A stretch of 64,000 nucleotides of DNA from Bacillota bacterium (GTDB lineage: Bacteria; Bacillota; UBA4882; UBA8346). The stretch spans positions 1 through 64,000 of the forward strand of contig JAEYGI010000071.1 of the NCBI GenBank assembly GCA_023402395.1, given 5' to 3'. Shown piece after piece: positions 1 through 7,976 of the stretch (position 1 is the stretch's first letter; the number at the start of each line of letters is the position of its first letter). A program made the translations under genes and the position numbers. The notes beneath the pieces are model-generated. The model ran no database searches. It was not told the DNA's origin and saw only the letters and a program-made list of their open reading frames with translations.

Positions 1-225
1 GCGTTAACTTTCCTCCCAGAAAGATGTCTCCCCGGGAGCATATCCGGTGTTAGCAGTTCTTTCGATCTGTTATCCCAGACTAGAAGGCATGTTGCCCACG
101 CGTTACTCACCCGTCCGCCGCTCGACTGTTGAAAAAGTAAACTCCTTCAACAGCTCCGCTCGACTTGCATGTATTAAGCACGCCGCCAGCGTTCGTCCTG
201 AGCCAGGATCAAACTCTCCGTAAAT
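1..225 (-). rRNA. 16S ribosomal RNA, 5' end only (runs off the window)
   Basis: Read on the minus strand, this stretch contains the universal bacterial 16S start AGAGTTTGATCCTGGCTCAG (about 219-200), then the conserved GACGAACGCTGGCGGCGTGC block and the GTGAGTAACGCGTGG region. Only about the first 225 nt lie in the window; the gene continues leftward beyond base 1. The V1 loop is a long hairpin typical of Firmicutes. The mature 5' end near 225 is estimated from the family, not seen directly. Confidence 0.97.
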
Positions 226-432
226 TCTTCTATTTCCTCTCTCTTATTGCTAAAAGAGATTCCATTTCCGTTTTCCCGAAAGCTCGATGATGGCTCTCAG
301 TTTCTTCTGGCCATGAGTGTGTTGCTCATGTCTTTTCTTGCATTAAGACCTTACCGTCTTTTTGCTTCTACTGTTCAGTTTTCAAGGTTCAAGGCTTTCT
401 CGTTTGCGTCGCTCGTTTGCGACGCATTGATT

Positions 433-462
433 ATTTTATCAAATCTTATAGCCCGCTGTCAA
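433..462 (-). promoter_or_regulatory. Downstream rRNA operon promoter P2
   Basis: On the minus strand a perfect TTGACA -35 box (462-457) is followed after 18 nt by TAAAAT (438-433). Tandem promoters are common ahead of rRNA operons in Bacillota. The rest of 226-592 is leader without a credible gene; a plus-strand reading frame there has no ribosome binding site and overlaps both promoters. Confidence 0.7.
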
Positions 463-539
463 CTGGTATTTTTTCCTTTTAATGAAATCCGCACTCGGTT
501 GATTCACCGTTTGTTGCGGTCATCAGCGACAGCTTTATT

Positions 540-568
540 AAGATATCATATCCAAAAAGAAACGTCAA
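540..568 (-). promoter_or_regulatory. Upstream rRNA operon promoter P1
   Basis: On the minus strand a TTGACG -35 box (568-563) and a TATCTT -10 box (545-540) are separated by exactly 17 nt, in an AT-rich setting about 310 nt before the 16S 5' end. This is the usual position and form of a sigma-70/SigA rRNA promoter. Confidence 0.65.
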
Positions 569-592
569 TATTTATTTTTAAAAAAACCAAGA

Positions 593-1231
593 TTACATGA
601 GCGATTTAACCAGCTCAACGGCCATCCCCGCATCCGGCGCGTAGCCATCGGCGCCGATCTTCTCCGCGTAACTTTGAGATACCGGAGCCCCTCCGATGAT
701 TACTTTGACGTCCTGACGCAGCCCCTTTTGCTCCAGCGCCTTGATCACCGCCGCCATCTCCGGCATTGTCGTGGTTAATAAGGCCGACAACGCCAGAAAA
801 TCAGGGCGAATTGACTGCACCGATTCCAGAAACTTGTCCGTGGATACATTGCTGCCGAGATCGATAACCGCGAAACCAGCGCCTTCCAACATCATGGCCA
901 CCAAATTTTTACCGATGTCATGCTGGTCGCCCTTAACTGTTCCGATAACCACTTTACCGGCCGGCTCATGCCCCGTCTCCGCCAGCAACGGTTTTAAAAT
1001 CGCCAATCCCGCTTGCATCGCCCGGGCCGCCAACATGACTTCCGGCACAAAGATCTCATTGTTTTTAAACCGCTCGGCAATTACATTCATGCCGGCAATC
1101 AAACCCTGATTTATGATTTCATTGGGTTTAACCTCCTCAGCCAAGCCTTGATCGACCAACCGCTTGACTTCCGGGGCTCTGCCGACGATTAAAGCATCCA
1201 TCAGATTTTGAAAATAAGACAAACCCGACAC
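593..1231 (-). CDS. Cobalamin (corrinoid)-binding methyltransferase shuttle protein
   Basis: A 212-residue protein of the MtaC/MtbC/MttC-like corrinoid protein family. Residues 1-85 form the helical cap domain and residues 90-212 a Rossmann-like B12 domain. The cobalt-ligating motif D102-x-H104-x-x-G107 is intact within GDQHDIGKN, and the later SALLTTTM and IIGG segments fit the family. Such proteins carry methyl groups between a substrate methyltransferase and an acceptor enzyme. No methyltransferase or reactivase gene is adjacent, so its substrate cannot be told. The start is a GTG close behind a GGGTAAGGG stretch; an ATG at codon 12 is an alternative. Confidence 0.88.
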   Translation of the reverse strand: MSGLSYFQNLMDALIVGRAPEVKRLVDQGLAEEVKPNEIINQGLIAGMNVIAERFKNNEIFVPEVMLAARAMQAGLAILKPLLAETGHEPAGKVVIGTVKGDQHDIGKNLVAMMLEGAGFAVIDLGSNVSTDKFLESVQSIRPDFLALSALLTTTMPEMAAVIKALEQKGLRQDVKVIIGGAPVSQSYAEKIGADGYAPDAGMAVELVKSLM

Positions 1232-1251
1232 CCCTTACCCGATTTTAATGA

Positions 1252-1418
1252 CTATATTAAGTTGAATTAAATTTCTAAATATGAATCCCGTCCCTAAAGC
1301 CGGCCCATGATGAAGAAAATAAGTTAATTCAACTTATTACCGCTGTAATAAATTCCGCTTTGATTAATTTGCATTCGGCTTTAGGAATGCAAATTAAAAT
1401 ATTCATTTCATCCTATAT
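1252..1418 (+). repeat. Two-hairpin MITE-like repeat, copy 1 (shortened right half)
   Basis: Copy 1 of a repeat family described at 60893-61072. It begins CTATATTAAGTTGAATTAAA and ends TTTCATCCTATATA. The first hairpin is complete, but the GGATGAAG arm that opens the second hairpin in other copies is missing, giving 167 bp. The inner GCATTCGGC/GAATGC stem-loop is kept. Its right end supplies the stop codon of the 1413-2429 gene. It separates two minus-strand genes. Confidence 0.85.
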
Positions 1419-2429
1419 ATTCATTGAATTATCATGATTGACCGGACGATCCGGCGTGGAAACCGACTCTGGCCTGGTAATGATAAACGAATCGGAATCG
1501 AGAAATTCGGCATATGGAACGATATTCCGTTCCGGGCAGGCGTCAACGCATGCGCCGCACCCCTCACAGTTATCACTGACCATCATCCGGCCGTCGTTAA
1601 GACAAATCAACCCTTCCGGGCAGTTACCCGCACAACTCAGGCAATGGTCCGCGCATTGTTTCCGGAATACCATTCCCTTAAGCAGATCCAGTAGATCGAA
1701 CGAAGCGTTCTCCTGCCGGTTGCAAAAGTCATTCACCGCTTCCAGCACGTTGACCTTTCTGCCTTGCAGCCGTGATTTGACCAACTGATGATGAATGATA
1801 AAGAGAAACAGCTCGTCCTCGGTATGATTCGGGTAGCGAGTCCCAAATTTCCGCTGCCGGATTAATTCGATTACCGGTTGATAGACTTGCCTGGTCCACC
1901 ATTCGGCGGCTTCTTTCGAACTTAATTGACGGCCGGTTCTTTTCAACGCTTGTTTGGCAAACAAGCGGATGTAAACAAGCAGGCGCTCGTAGGATCCGGG
2001 AACGGACAAATCCATAGTCAGACCGGTCTTCCATTCGAACCGGGACCGTTCTCTCCAAAACTTATGTTCCGGGGTGTCGGCGGGAGGCAGCAATTCGTAA
2101 ACATCGGCATCGATAAAAACCTGTCCCACTTTTTTGCAGGCGGCAACACGATGGTTGCCATCGATGATATAGTAATCGCTTTTAACTTTATAAACCGAGA
2201 TCGGGGGGAATTGGACCCCTTTTTCAAGCGCTTCGGTGACCGAGCGGATTTTGTTTTTATCCGCATCCACGATCCGAAAGCGATGGTCAAAATTCCGCCA
2301 TCGATTGACGCTCCCTTTAATCTTGGCGATTTCGATTACTTTTACGCCAAGATATTTTAGCTCAGAAAGCCTTTCGGATTTATAGATCTCCTTAAACAGA
2401 TTCCGATGCTTCCGTTCCAAGCCGAACAT
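1413..2429 (-). CDS. ParB/sulfiredoxin-fold protein fused to a two-cluster ferredoxin domain
   Basis: A 338-residue protein of unknown role. Residues about 30-110 resemble the ParB N-terminal/sulfiredoxin fold, with the hallmark IIDGNHRVAA at 88-97. Residues 115-245 look like the helical region found in DUF4032-type ParB-like proteins. The C-terminus carries two cysteine sets that fit 4Fe-4S clusters: C259-x3-C263-x2-C266-x3-C270-P, and the canonical C288-x2-C291-x2-C294-x3-C298-P. The combination suggests a redox-sensing or redox-powered enzyme or regulator, but this is inference. The TAG stop lies inside the end of a MITE-like repeat, so the extreme C-terminus (about SMNI) may be repeat-derived. 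The gene follows the phosphoesterase gene by 11 bp, so they are probably cotranscribed. Confidence 0.75.
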   Translation of the reverse strand: MFGLERKHRNLFKEIYKSERLSELKYLGVKVIEIAKIKGSVNRWRNFDHRFRIVDADKNKIRSVTEALEKGVQFPPISVYKVKSDYYIIDGNHRVAACKKVGQVFIDADVYELLPPADTPEHKFWRERSRFEWKTGLTMDLSVPGSYERLLVYIRLFAKQALKRTGRQLSSKEAAEWWTRQVYQPVIELIRQRKFGTRYPNHTEDELFLFIIHHQLVKSRLQGRKVNVLEAVNDFCNRQENASFDLLDLLKGMVFRKQCADHCLSCAGNCPEGLICLNDGRMMVSDNCEGCGACVDACPERNIVPYAEFLDSDSFIITRPESVSTPDRPVNHDNSMNI

Positions 2430-2440
2430 GGCCTTCCCCC

Positions 2441-3022
2441 TTAAATTTCAAAGACATAGTAACCAAAAACATTGATAACTTTGGTTGATCCCACGATCGT
2501 AACCCGGGGCAGGTTGCGCTGGTAGTTTAGATGAGTATGTCCATGCAAAAAATATTTGGGGTGGCACCGTTCGATCAATTTGGTGAAAGCACCGAAGCCG
2601 CGATGGCAGAAATCTTCCCCCTCATGAATTCCCCGAGGCGGCGCATGGGTCACGATAATATCGGGCCTGCCCAGGAAAAGTGCTTTAAAACGGGCGGAGC
2701 GCACCATCCAGCTCATGTCGAATTCACTGTATTGCACCGCATTGGCCGTATAAGCCAGTGAGCCTTCAAAACCCATCAACGATATCCCTTTATACCGCAC
2801 TTGCCGCTGGTGCAGGTTTTCGCCGATAATTACTTGAGGGGTGATGGCCAGATCATGATTGCCCCGGACAAAAAATAGCGGCGCTCCGTAAACCGTGGTC
2901 AAATAAGAGAGATAACTCTCATTGAGATCGCCGCAAGAGATAATCAGATCTATCCCTGACAATCGTTTTGTCTCCGCGGCGAGCATCGGGGATTCCACAT
3001 CGGAGACCGCCAGAATCTTCAC
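2441..3022 (-). CDS. Calcineurin-like metallophosphoesterase
   Basis: A cytoplasmic phosphoesterase of 193 residues. The metal-binding motifs appear in order: VSD (near residue 7), CGDLN, GNHD, THAPPRG and GHTH. The first motif reads SDVES rather than the common SDTHG, so the metal ligand next to the first Asp may differ. The substrate is unknown; similar small enzymes act on cyclic nucleotides or phosphoesters. The GTG start at 3022 is preferred because AGGGAG lies 8 nt upstream; an in-frame GTG at 3031 would overlap that site. It precedes the ParB/ferredoxin gene in the same unit. Confidence 0.82.
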   Translation of the reverse strand: MKILAVSDVESPMLAAETKRLSGIDLIISCGDLNESYLSYLTTVYGAPLFFVRGNHDLAITPQVIIGENLHQRQVRYKGISLMGFEGSLAYTANAVQYSEFDMSWMVRSARFKALFLGRPDIIVTHAPPRGIHEGEDFCHRGFGAFTKLIERCHPKYFLHGHTHLNYQRNLPRVTIVGSTKVINVFGYYVFEI

Positions 3023-3094
3023 GAAGAACACTCCCTATTGATTCACCCTGATCATTCAGGCCCATAGGATTCAGTATAATGAACAGTCTAGATG

Positions 3095-3246
3095 TTATAT
3101 TAAGATGAAAAAAGTTTTTTGAAATAAATTCACATCCCAAAATCCGGCTGTGAATGGGAAACGATTGAACTTTTTTCATCTTATGAATCAAGGAAAATAT
3201 GTCGCAATTTATCTGGGCATCCAAAAAACTTATTGCGACATATATA
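3095..3246. repeat. Two-hairpin element of a second sequence family
   Basis: About 152 bp with two adjacent hairpins. The first pairs AAGATGAAAAAAGTT (from 3101) with AACTTTTTTCATCTT (ending 3182) and has a nested ATTCACA/TGTGAAT stem. The second pairs ATATGTCGCAA with TTGCGACATAT. The ends (TTATATTAAGATGAA and CGACATATATAG) echo the termini of the main MITE-like family, but the internal sequence differs. It lies between the phosphoesterase and nagA genes. Downstream, 3247-3312 holds AACCAGGAACTAAAACCAG-type words also seen near 33400. Confidence 0.6.
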
Positions 3247-3312
3247 GTTCCGGTTGTCAGTTGTCTGGTAAAAACCAAAATCTAGCAACCAGGAACTAAA
3301 ACCAGCAACCAG

Positions 3313-4485
3313 TTATAACGTAATCAGTCCGCTGATCACTTCTCCGCCGACCATGGTCATTACGATGTCCAGGTCTGGAGTTAAGGCGATGATATCGGCG
3401 TCTTTCCCTGGATAAATGCTCCCTTTCCGCTTATTGATCCCCAGCAGCCGGGCTGGATTATAGGTGGCCATTCGGAAGGCCCCGGTCAGATCGCATTGGG
3501 TCTGTTCAAACATGCGTTTCACCGCCCCAATAAGGGTCCCGACCCCGCCGGCCAAACGGCCCGAAGCGTCGCTCAATCGTTGTTTTTCCAGCGTAAACTG
3601 GCCCTCCGGCATGGTATAGAGTCCGTCATGAAGCCCGGCGGGAGCCATCGCATCGGAAACCAGGATTAACTGTTCGGCGCCCTTCATTCTCCAGGCCATC
3701 TCCAAAGTGGCCGGATGCAGATGAACTCCGTCCGCGATTAATTCCAGCGGAAACGGCGTTTCGGTAAGAACCGCTCCCAATACCCCGGGTTCGCGATGAT
3801 GAAAAGGCCGCATCTGGTTGAAACAATGGGTCGCGCAGCAAAATCCGGCCAAGATCGCCGCTTTGGCCGTATCATAGTCCGCATCGCTGTGCCCGATGGA
3901 AACCACCATTCCCTCCTCCAGCAACGCCGCGGCCATTTTTAACGCGCCCGGCAGCTCCGGCGCCATAGTTACCATTTTAACCCCTTGGCCGCTTATTTGA
4001 TGCAAGGTCAGCACTTCTTCCAGATTGGGAAGGCGCAGGTTGTCCACTGGATGAATTCCGGGCCGGGAAGGCGACAGATAAGGCCCTTCCAGGTGAAGGC
4101 CCAAACAACGGGCGCCCTTGTAATCAATGGTTTTCAAGGCGGCGAATGCCTTGGCGACACTCACCAGTTGATCGCGAGTTCCGGTAGTGGCCGTGGCTAA
4201 AAATGAAGTCACGCCGTTGGCCGCATGAAACTTGGCGATTTCCACCAGTTGCCCGGTGGAACCGTTCATGACCGCCGCCCCGTTTCCGCCGTGAAGATGC
4301 TGATCGATCAGCCCGGGAGCCAGGACCAGCCCGTCCAGGGGAACTTCCCGGAACCCCGGCGGAATGGGAAGTTGATCATAGGGACCCACCGCTTGGATTT
4401 TCCCCTGATCAATCAGCACCGTCGCTTCTTCCACCAACGCAAATGGCGTTAGCAATGCCGTTTTCGTCAATGCCAGCTGAGCCAA
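3313..4485 (-). CDS. nagA: N-acetylglucosamine-6-phosphate deacetylase
   Basis: Removes the acetyl group from GlcNAc-6-phosphate to give glucosamine-6-phosphate in amino-sugar catabolism and cell-wall recycling. This is an amidohydrolase TIM-barrel protein. In the 390-residue form starting at the TTG at 4485 (GGGGAACAAGG just upstream), the metal and catalytic residues are H63-x-H65 (DQHLHGG), E133 (LHLEGPYL), H199 (IGHSDA), H220 (ATHCFNQM) and the general base D278 (VSDAMAPAG). A longer reading frame to 4593 adds 36 Arg/Cys-rich residues unlike the family, so it was not used. No nagB or transporter lies alongside. Confidence 0.93.
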   Translation of the reverse strand: MAQLALTKTALLTPFALVEEATVLIDQGKIQAVGPYDQLPIPPGFREVPLDGLVLAPGLIDQHLHGGNGAAVMNGSTGQLVEIAKFHAANGVTSFLATATTGTRDQLVSVAKAFAALKTIDYKGARCLGLHLEGPYLSPSRPGIHPVDNLRLPNLEEVLTLHQISGQGVKMVTMAPELPGALKMAAALLEEGMVVSIGHSDADYDTAKAAILAGFCCATHCFNQMRPFHHREPGVLGAVLTETPFPLELIADGVHLHPATLEMAWRMKGAEQLILVSDAMAPAGLHDGLYTMPEGQFTLEKQRLSDASGRLAGGVGTLIGAVKRMFEQTQCDLTGAFRMATYNPARLLGINKRKGSIYPGKDADIIALTPDLDIVMTMVGGEVISGLITL

Positions 4486-4627
4486 ACCTTGTTCCCCCCG
4501 ATGTAAATGTCGATCTCTGTTTAGATGGCGTAAAAGTTTTTGGCATGGCGATGCAAATGTGCGGCAAATGCAACTTCGCTTTGATTTGACCACGCCGAAA
4601 TGGAAAACCGGGCCATTTACGGCCGGC

Positions 4628-4809
4628 TACATATGCTAAATTAAATTCTGATATGCATCATGTCCTTAAAGCCGGCCATAATAGAAAATAAACGAAATTA
4701 ATTCAACTTATTTCAGCTGTAATAGGATTGAAGTGATTCCGATTGATGCCGTTTGCATTCGGCATTAAGAATGCAAATTTTATATTATAAATTTACTTCA
4801 TCCTATATA
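4628..4809 (+). repeat. Two-hairpin MITE-like repeat, copy 2
   Basis: A full-length but diverged copy (about 182 bp) running from CTACATATGCTAAATTAAAT to TTTACTTCATCCTATATAG. The left terminal arm is degraded, while the inner ATTAATTCAACTTATTTC arm, the CAGCTGTAAT centre and the GCATTCGGC/GAATGC inner loop remain. It fills most of the 395-bp gap between nagA and the acetyltransferase gene. A 9-bp hairpin at 4825-4855 (TGAAACGTT/AACGTTTCA) just after it may act as a weak terminator for the acetyltransferase gene. Confidence 0.85.
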
Positions 4810-4880
4810 GTAACTGGGGGTTATTGAAACGTTCGCGATACCGGCAAACGTTTCAGAACAAGTTCGGCCCGGGCTCACAC

Positions 4881-6140
4881 TCAATAAAGATAGTTAGCGT
4901 CCCAGATGAACGGATATCTTAGCGGGAACAACCCGCGTAACAGTTCGATATCCCCCGTGACCCGTTGCAAATCGATATCATCATAAAATCCAAAACACAC
5001 CCGGGTCAACAGGCGATTTACCTCGGCATCCCGCGGCTCTCCTTTTAAGGTGATTTCCAATGGGGTTCCGAAGCTAACCCTCAACCCGACTCCGCCATTC
5101 CGGAAATCGCCGATTCGCCATTCCGCATCCCCGCCGTTTTGGTTCAAACGGGCGGCCCGCCGCATTAGCAACGGCCGGAACCGCTGCAGTAACAGCGGCC
5201 AGTCTAGCACTTTAACCATTCCGAAGCGGGGAACGGGATTCCAGTGCGTCCCGCCGCTCCGGTAGGCCGCCTGATTGAACCGATGCTCCGGCGTGCCTTG
5301 AACCACAATGGTCTGATATTCCGGAGCCAAGGACGCGGCAAGTTGGCGCAGCATGCCGCCGGCCGCCGGCTCGTCGGCAGCCTCGGCTTCTGTAATAATT
5401 ATGCTTCCGCGCTCGATCTCCTCTTTAAAATACAAATATCCCCCGATCCCGCCTTCTTCCGTCTCCCAGACCAGCAAATTGCGGCCCATTGGAAACGGGA
5501 CTTCCCGGAGTAAACCATCCTCAATATCCCGCTCCGCCAAACGGTCCCGCCACCATTCGGCGGTCCGGATCGGCTGCAGCCAGCGGGTTTCGATGGCGGA
5601 GTCATATAGCCCGGCCAATTCTCTCCAGTCATCGGCAACGGCCGGCCGTAAAGCGCCGCCTTTCAGCGGGGGCCAGCGGAGGCTCTGGTTCAAGTTCAAA
5701 CGGGTCCGGTAACGCGGCAGCAACGGCACAAAACCGAATCTGGGATAATAATCGGGCAACCCCCAGAGAAATACGGCCGGAATCTCTTGTTCGCGAAGCT
5801 CCTCGGTTCCGCGCCGCAAACACTCGCCCGCCAGATCCCGGCCTCGATAGCCGGGATGGGTCACTACCGGGGAAATGGCCCAAACCGGAATCAAAGCCCC
5901 CTCAAAGGACAGGGTCTGCGGGAAAAAGCCCACCGCGGCCACGGGTTGCTGGTTCTCCTCGGCCAGTTGAACCCGGGCCGGATCCCATCCTTTTAACGAA
6001 TATAAGTAAGAAAAAAGGATCCGGTGCTCCATTCCCTCCTGAGAATTGACAGTATGGGGGGAGCGAACCGAAAATCCCCGCTCGATCAGATCGATCAGCG
6101 CCGGGACATCTTCGTTGCCGGCCTTGCGAAATCGGGTCAT
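4881..6140 (-). CDS. Eis-like multidomain GNAT N-acetyltransferase
   Basis: A 419-residue acetyl-CoA-dependent acetyltransferase. The N-terminal GNAT module (about 1-150) has an acetyl-CoA-binding region around VTHPGYRGRDLAGECL, followed by the PRFGF segment seen in Eis/YkkB-like proteins. A second GNAT-like domain occupies about 160-290, and the C-terminal third resembles the sterol-carrier-like domain of Eis proteins. The substrate is unknown; relatives acetylate aminoglycosides or protein/polyamine amines. The start is supported by GGTGATCTGGA immediately upstream. It begins 6 bp after the preceding membrane protein gene ends. Confidence 0.8.
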   Translation of the reverse strand: MTRFRKAGNEDVPALIDLIERGFSVRSPHTVNSQEGMEHRILFSYLYSLKGWDPARVQLAEENQQPVAAVGFFPQTLSFEGALIPVWAISPVVTHPGYRGRDLAGECLRRGTEELREQEIPAVFLWGLPDYYPRFGFVPLLPRYRTRLNLNQSLRWPPLKGGALRPAVADDWRELAGLYDSAIETRWLQPIRTAEWWRDRLAERDIEDGLLREVPFPMGRNLLVWETEEGGIGGYLYFKEEIERGSIIITEAEAADEPAAGGMLRQLAASLAPEYQTIVVQGTPEHRFNQAAYRSGGTHWNPVPRFGMVKVLDWPLLLQRFRPLLMRRAARLNQNGGDAEWRIGDFRNGGVGLRVSFGTPLEITLKGEPRDAEVNRLLTRVCFGFYDDIDLQRVTGDIELLRGLFPLRYPFIWDANYLY

Positions 6141-6146
6141 TCCAGA

Positions 6147-6614
6147 TCACCGCTTCCGAACCGGCCGTAACCGGCCGGTTCCATTGTACCAATATTCCTG
6201 CGCCCAGATTAGTCCGAAAAAACCGATGTAAAAGAGAAAGGCCCGTCCCGGATTCCAATGATCATAGCCGATCCAGCCTACCCAGACGAAAAACCATTCA
6301 AAACCGGCGTTCACCAGCGACCAAGCCAGCAAATATCCGAACCGGACGGCGCGGTTGGCGGAAGCGGGAAAGAAGCGGACAAAAAGCCCGCCTTCCGCCG
6401 GAGCGATCCCCAGATCGGACCAGAGGCTCAACGCGCCGACCACCGGTCCGTAATAAACCCATTGGTCAAAGACCACCCCGAGCAGGTCGCAAACTGTGCC
6501 CAATAGCGCCGTGAAGATCAGCGCCGGATAATAACGGCGCCAGTGCCGGAAGGGAACGGCTAAGGCAAAGGCGGTCCAGAGCAGGATCGTTGTCAGGATA
6601 TAAGCCATAGGCAT
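6147..6614 (-). CDS. Small multi-spanning membrane protein (CBO0543-like)
   Basis: From the ATG at 6614 this is 155 residues with about five hydrophobic segments, Trp/Tyr-rich loops and a basic tail (RPVRKR). Segments such as FDQWVYYGP and WAQEYWYNGTGR resemble the poorly known CBO0543-type membrane proteins of spore-forming Firmicutes, but this match is from memory. The upstream extension to 6728 is Arg-rich, lacks membrane character and is probably not translated. No clear ribosome binding site was seen. The function is unknown. It is probably transcribed with the acetyltransferase gene 6 bp downstream. Confidence 0.6.
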   Translation of the reverse strand: MPMAYILTTILLWTAFALAVPFRHWRRYYPALIFTALLGTVCDLLGVVFDQWVYYGPVVGALSLWSDLGIAPAEGGLFVRFFPASANRAVRFGYLLAWSLVNAGFEWFFVWVGWIGYDHWNPGRAFLFYIGFFGLIWAQEYWYNGTGRLRPVRKR

Positions 6615-6933
6615 AGTATGCCGCTTCGGGGCGGAAAGAAACCGCGTCCGGCCGTTTCGCGAATTCCGAACGAATTCCCCCGCGAAGTGCTTGGCCACCG
6701 GAAATCGCGGAAAAGGGCGGCAATTCAATCAAATCCAAGCCGGGCCGCACATTTTAATTTCGTGCCATAACGGCATTTCCCTTTTTTAATGGTTTATATT
6801 TTATTTTCAATAATATCAAAATGCAACGTTTTTCGATACCAATGTTTGATGAAAAATGCATTTCTCCCCGTGATTTTTTATCGAGCGCCCTGCAACCCGG
6901 TAAAAATGAATATCATAGTCGCTTTCCGGCCCC

Positions 6934-7190
6934 TCCTTCTTTTCATGACGCATCGCCAACTTGCTTTGTTCCATTGTCAACCGACTTATTCACATTGTGA
7001 AGATGCTTTTCCACATTGGCAGAATGCAAAACAAGATCGCCTTCCACCAATTGGAAATCGGCAGATGACAATCCACCAAAGCCAGATAACAATCGACACG
7101 GGCAAGCTGACAATTTAACATTGGCAAGTGGCATTGGAGAATCGGCATCCAGCGATTGAAAATTGGCAAGATGATTTTCCACAGTGGCGG
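6934..7190. repeat. Dispersed TTGGCA-word repeat, copy A
   Basis: About 165 bp clearly match the sequence at 53905-54060. Shared landmarks in order are ACTTATTCACATTG, GATGCTTTTCCACATTGGCA, CCACCAATTGGAAAT, CCAAAGCCA, AACAATCGACACGGGC and CATTGGCAAGTG. Inside, the word TTGGCA or its complement recurs about every 20-30 bp. Short reading frames cross it on both strands but look like by-products of the repeats. The rest of the 6615-7525 gap is AT-rich, and I see no gene or clear promoter there. Confidence 0.8.
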
Positions 7191-7525
7191 GAATCAAAGG
7201 CCGTGATGTAAGTTACTATATATAATTTATTGCCATCCATTTACTTATGCGCTACAATATAATTGTATTTAAGAGTTAATTTCCTGTTGATTCTTCCCAT
7301 CAAATTATAATCATTTGACGGAAACAGCCATTCATTTCGAGACCCCAAGGATCTCTTTATCAAGAACTACTATTAGAACTTTTAAGAGAAATTTTTTATG
7401 TCCCGGATAAATTATTTTTAATTATTATATAACCGTTCAATTGCTACTTTTTATTTTAATGCACTTTTCAGATTAAACAACTCCTGTGAGAATAGATTGA
7501 CTATTTACGTGGGAGAGTTTGAAAA

Positions 7526-7960
7526 ATGTTTAAAAAAGACCAGATAAAAAAGAATCAAAAAGGTTTTACCCTCATTGACGCCTTAATTGCTCTGTCAATC
7601 ATCAGCGTAGCCTTTATCAGTATTTTAACGATGTACGGCCAAGCCACCAAGGCCACTACCAGTAACAAGATCATTAACAATGCCTTATTCATTGCCCAAC
7701 AAACTCTCGAAGATCTGAAGCGATATGATGGGATGGCGACAATTACCGCGCTACCGTCAAACGCAACTGATCCTCCACCCATTACTATGGATGGAATCAG
7801 TTATACCATTCAAGTCACTCCATTAGTTGTTTCGAATCCTGATTTTCCTTTGGACAACCGGATTCGCCCTTATCAAGCCACTGTATCCTGGACTGATTAT
7901 TCCGTCAGCCCAGCGACCGAACGTTCCATTCAGTTAACATCCTATTATTATTCCAATTAA
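7526..7960 (+). CDS. Type IV minor pilin, PilV/GspI-like (first triad)
   Basis: A 144-residue prepilin. A short basic leader ending in KKNQKG precedes the hydrophobic helix FTLIDALIALSIISVAFI, so the prepilin peptidase would cut after Gly13. Position +5 of the mature protein is Asp instead of the nearly invariant Glu. The globular part is short (QQTLEDLKRYDG, then beta strands), as in PilV/GspI minor pilins that prime pilus assembly. GGGAG lies 10 nt before the ATG. It is the first gene of a tight plus-strand cassette, 16 bp before the next gene. Confidence 0.85.
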   Translation: MFKKDQIKKNQKGFTLIDALIALSIISVAFISILTMYGQATKATTSNKIINNALFIAQQTLEDLKRYDGMATITALPSNATDPPPITMDGISYTIQVTPLVVSNPDFPLDNRIRPYQATVSWTDYSVSPATERSIQLTSYYYSN

Positions 7961-7976
7961 ATTTTTGAGAGTTAAC

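Noticed and set aside
247..600. 117-codon plus-strand reading frame upstream of the 16S gene
   Set aside because: It covers the rRNA leader and both rRNA promoters in antisense, has no ribosome binding site and no protein family character.
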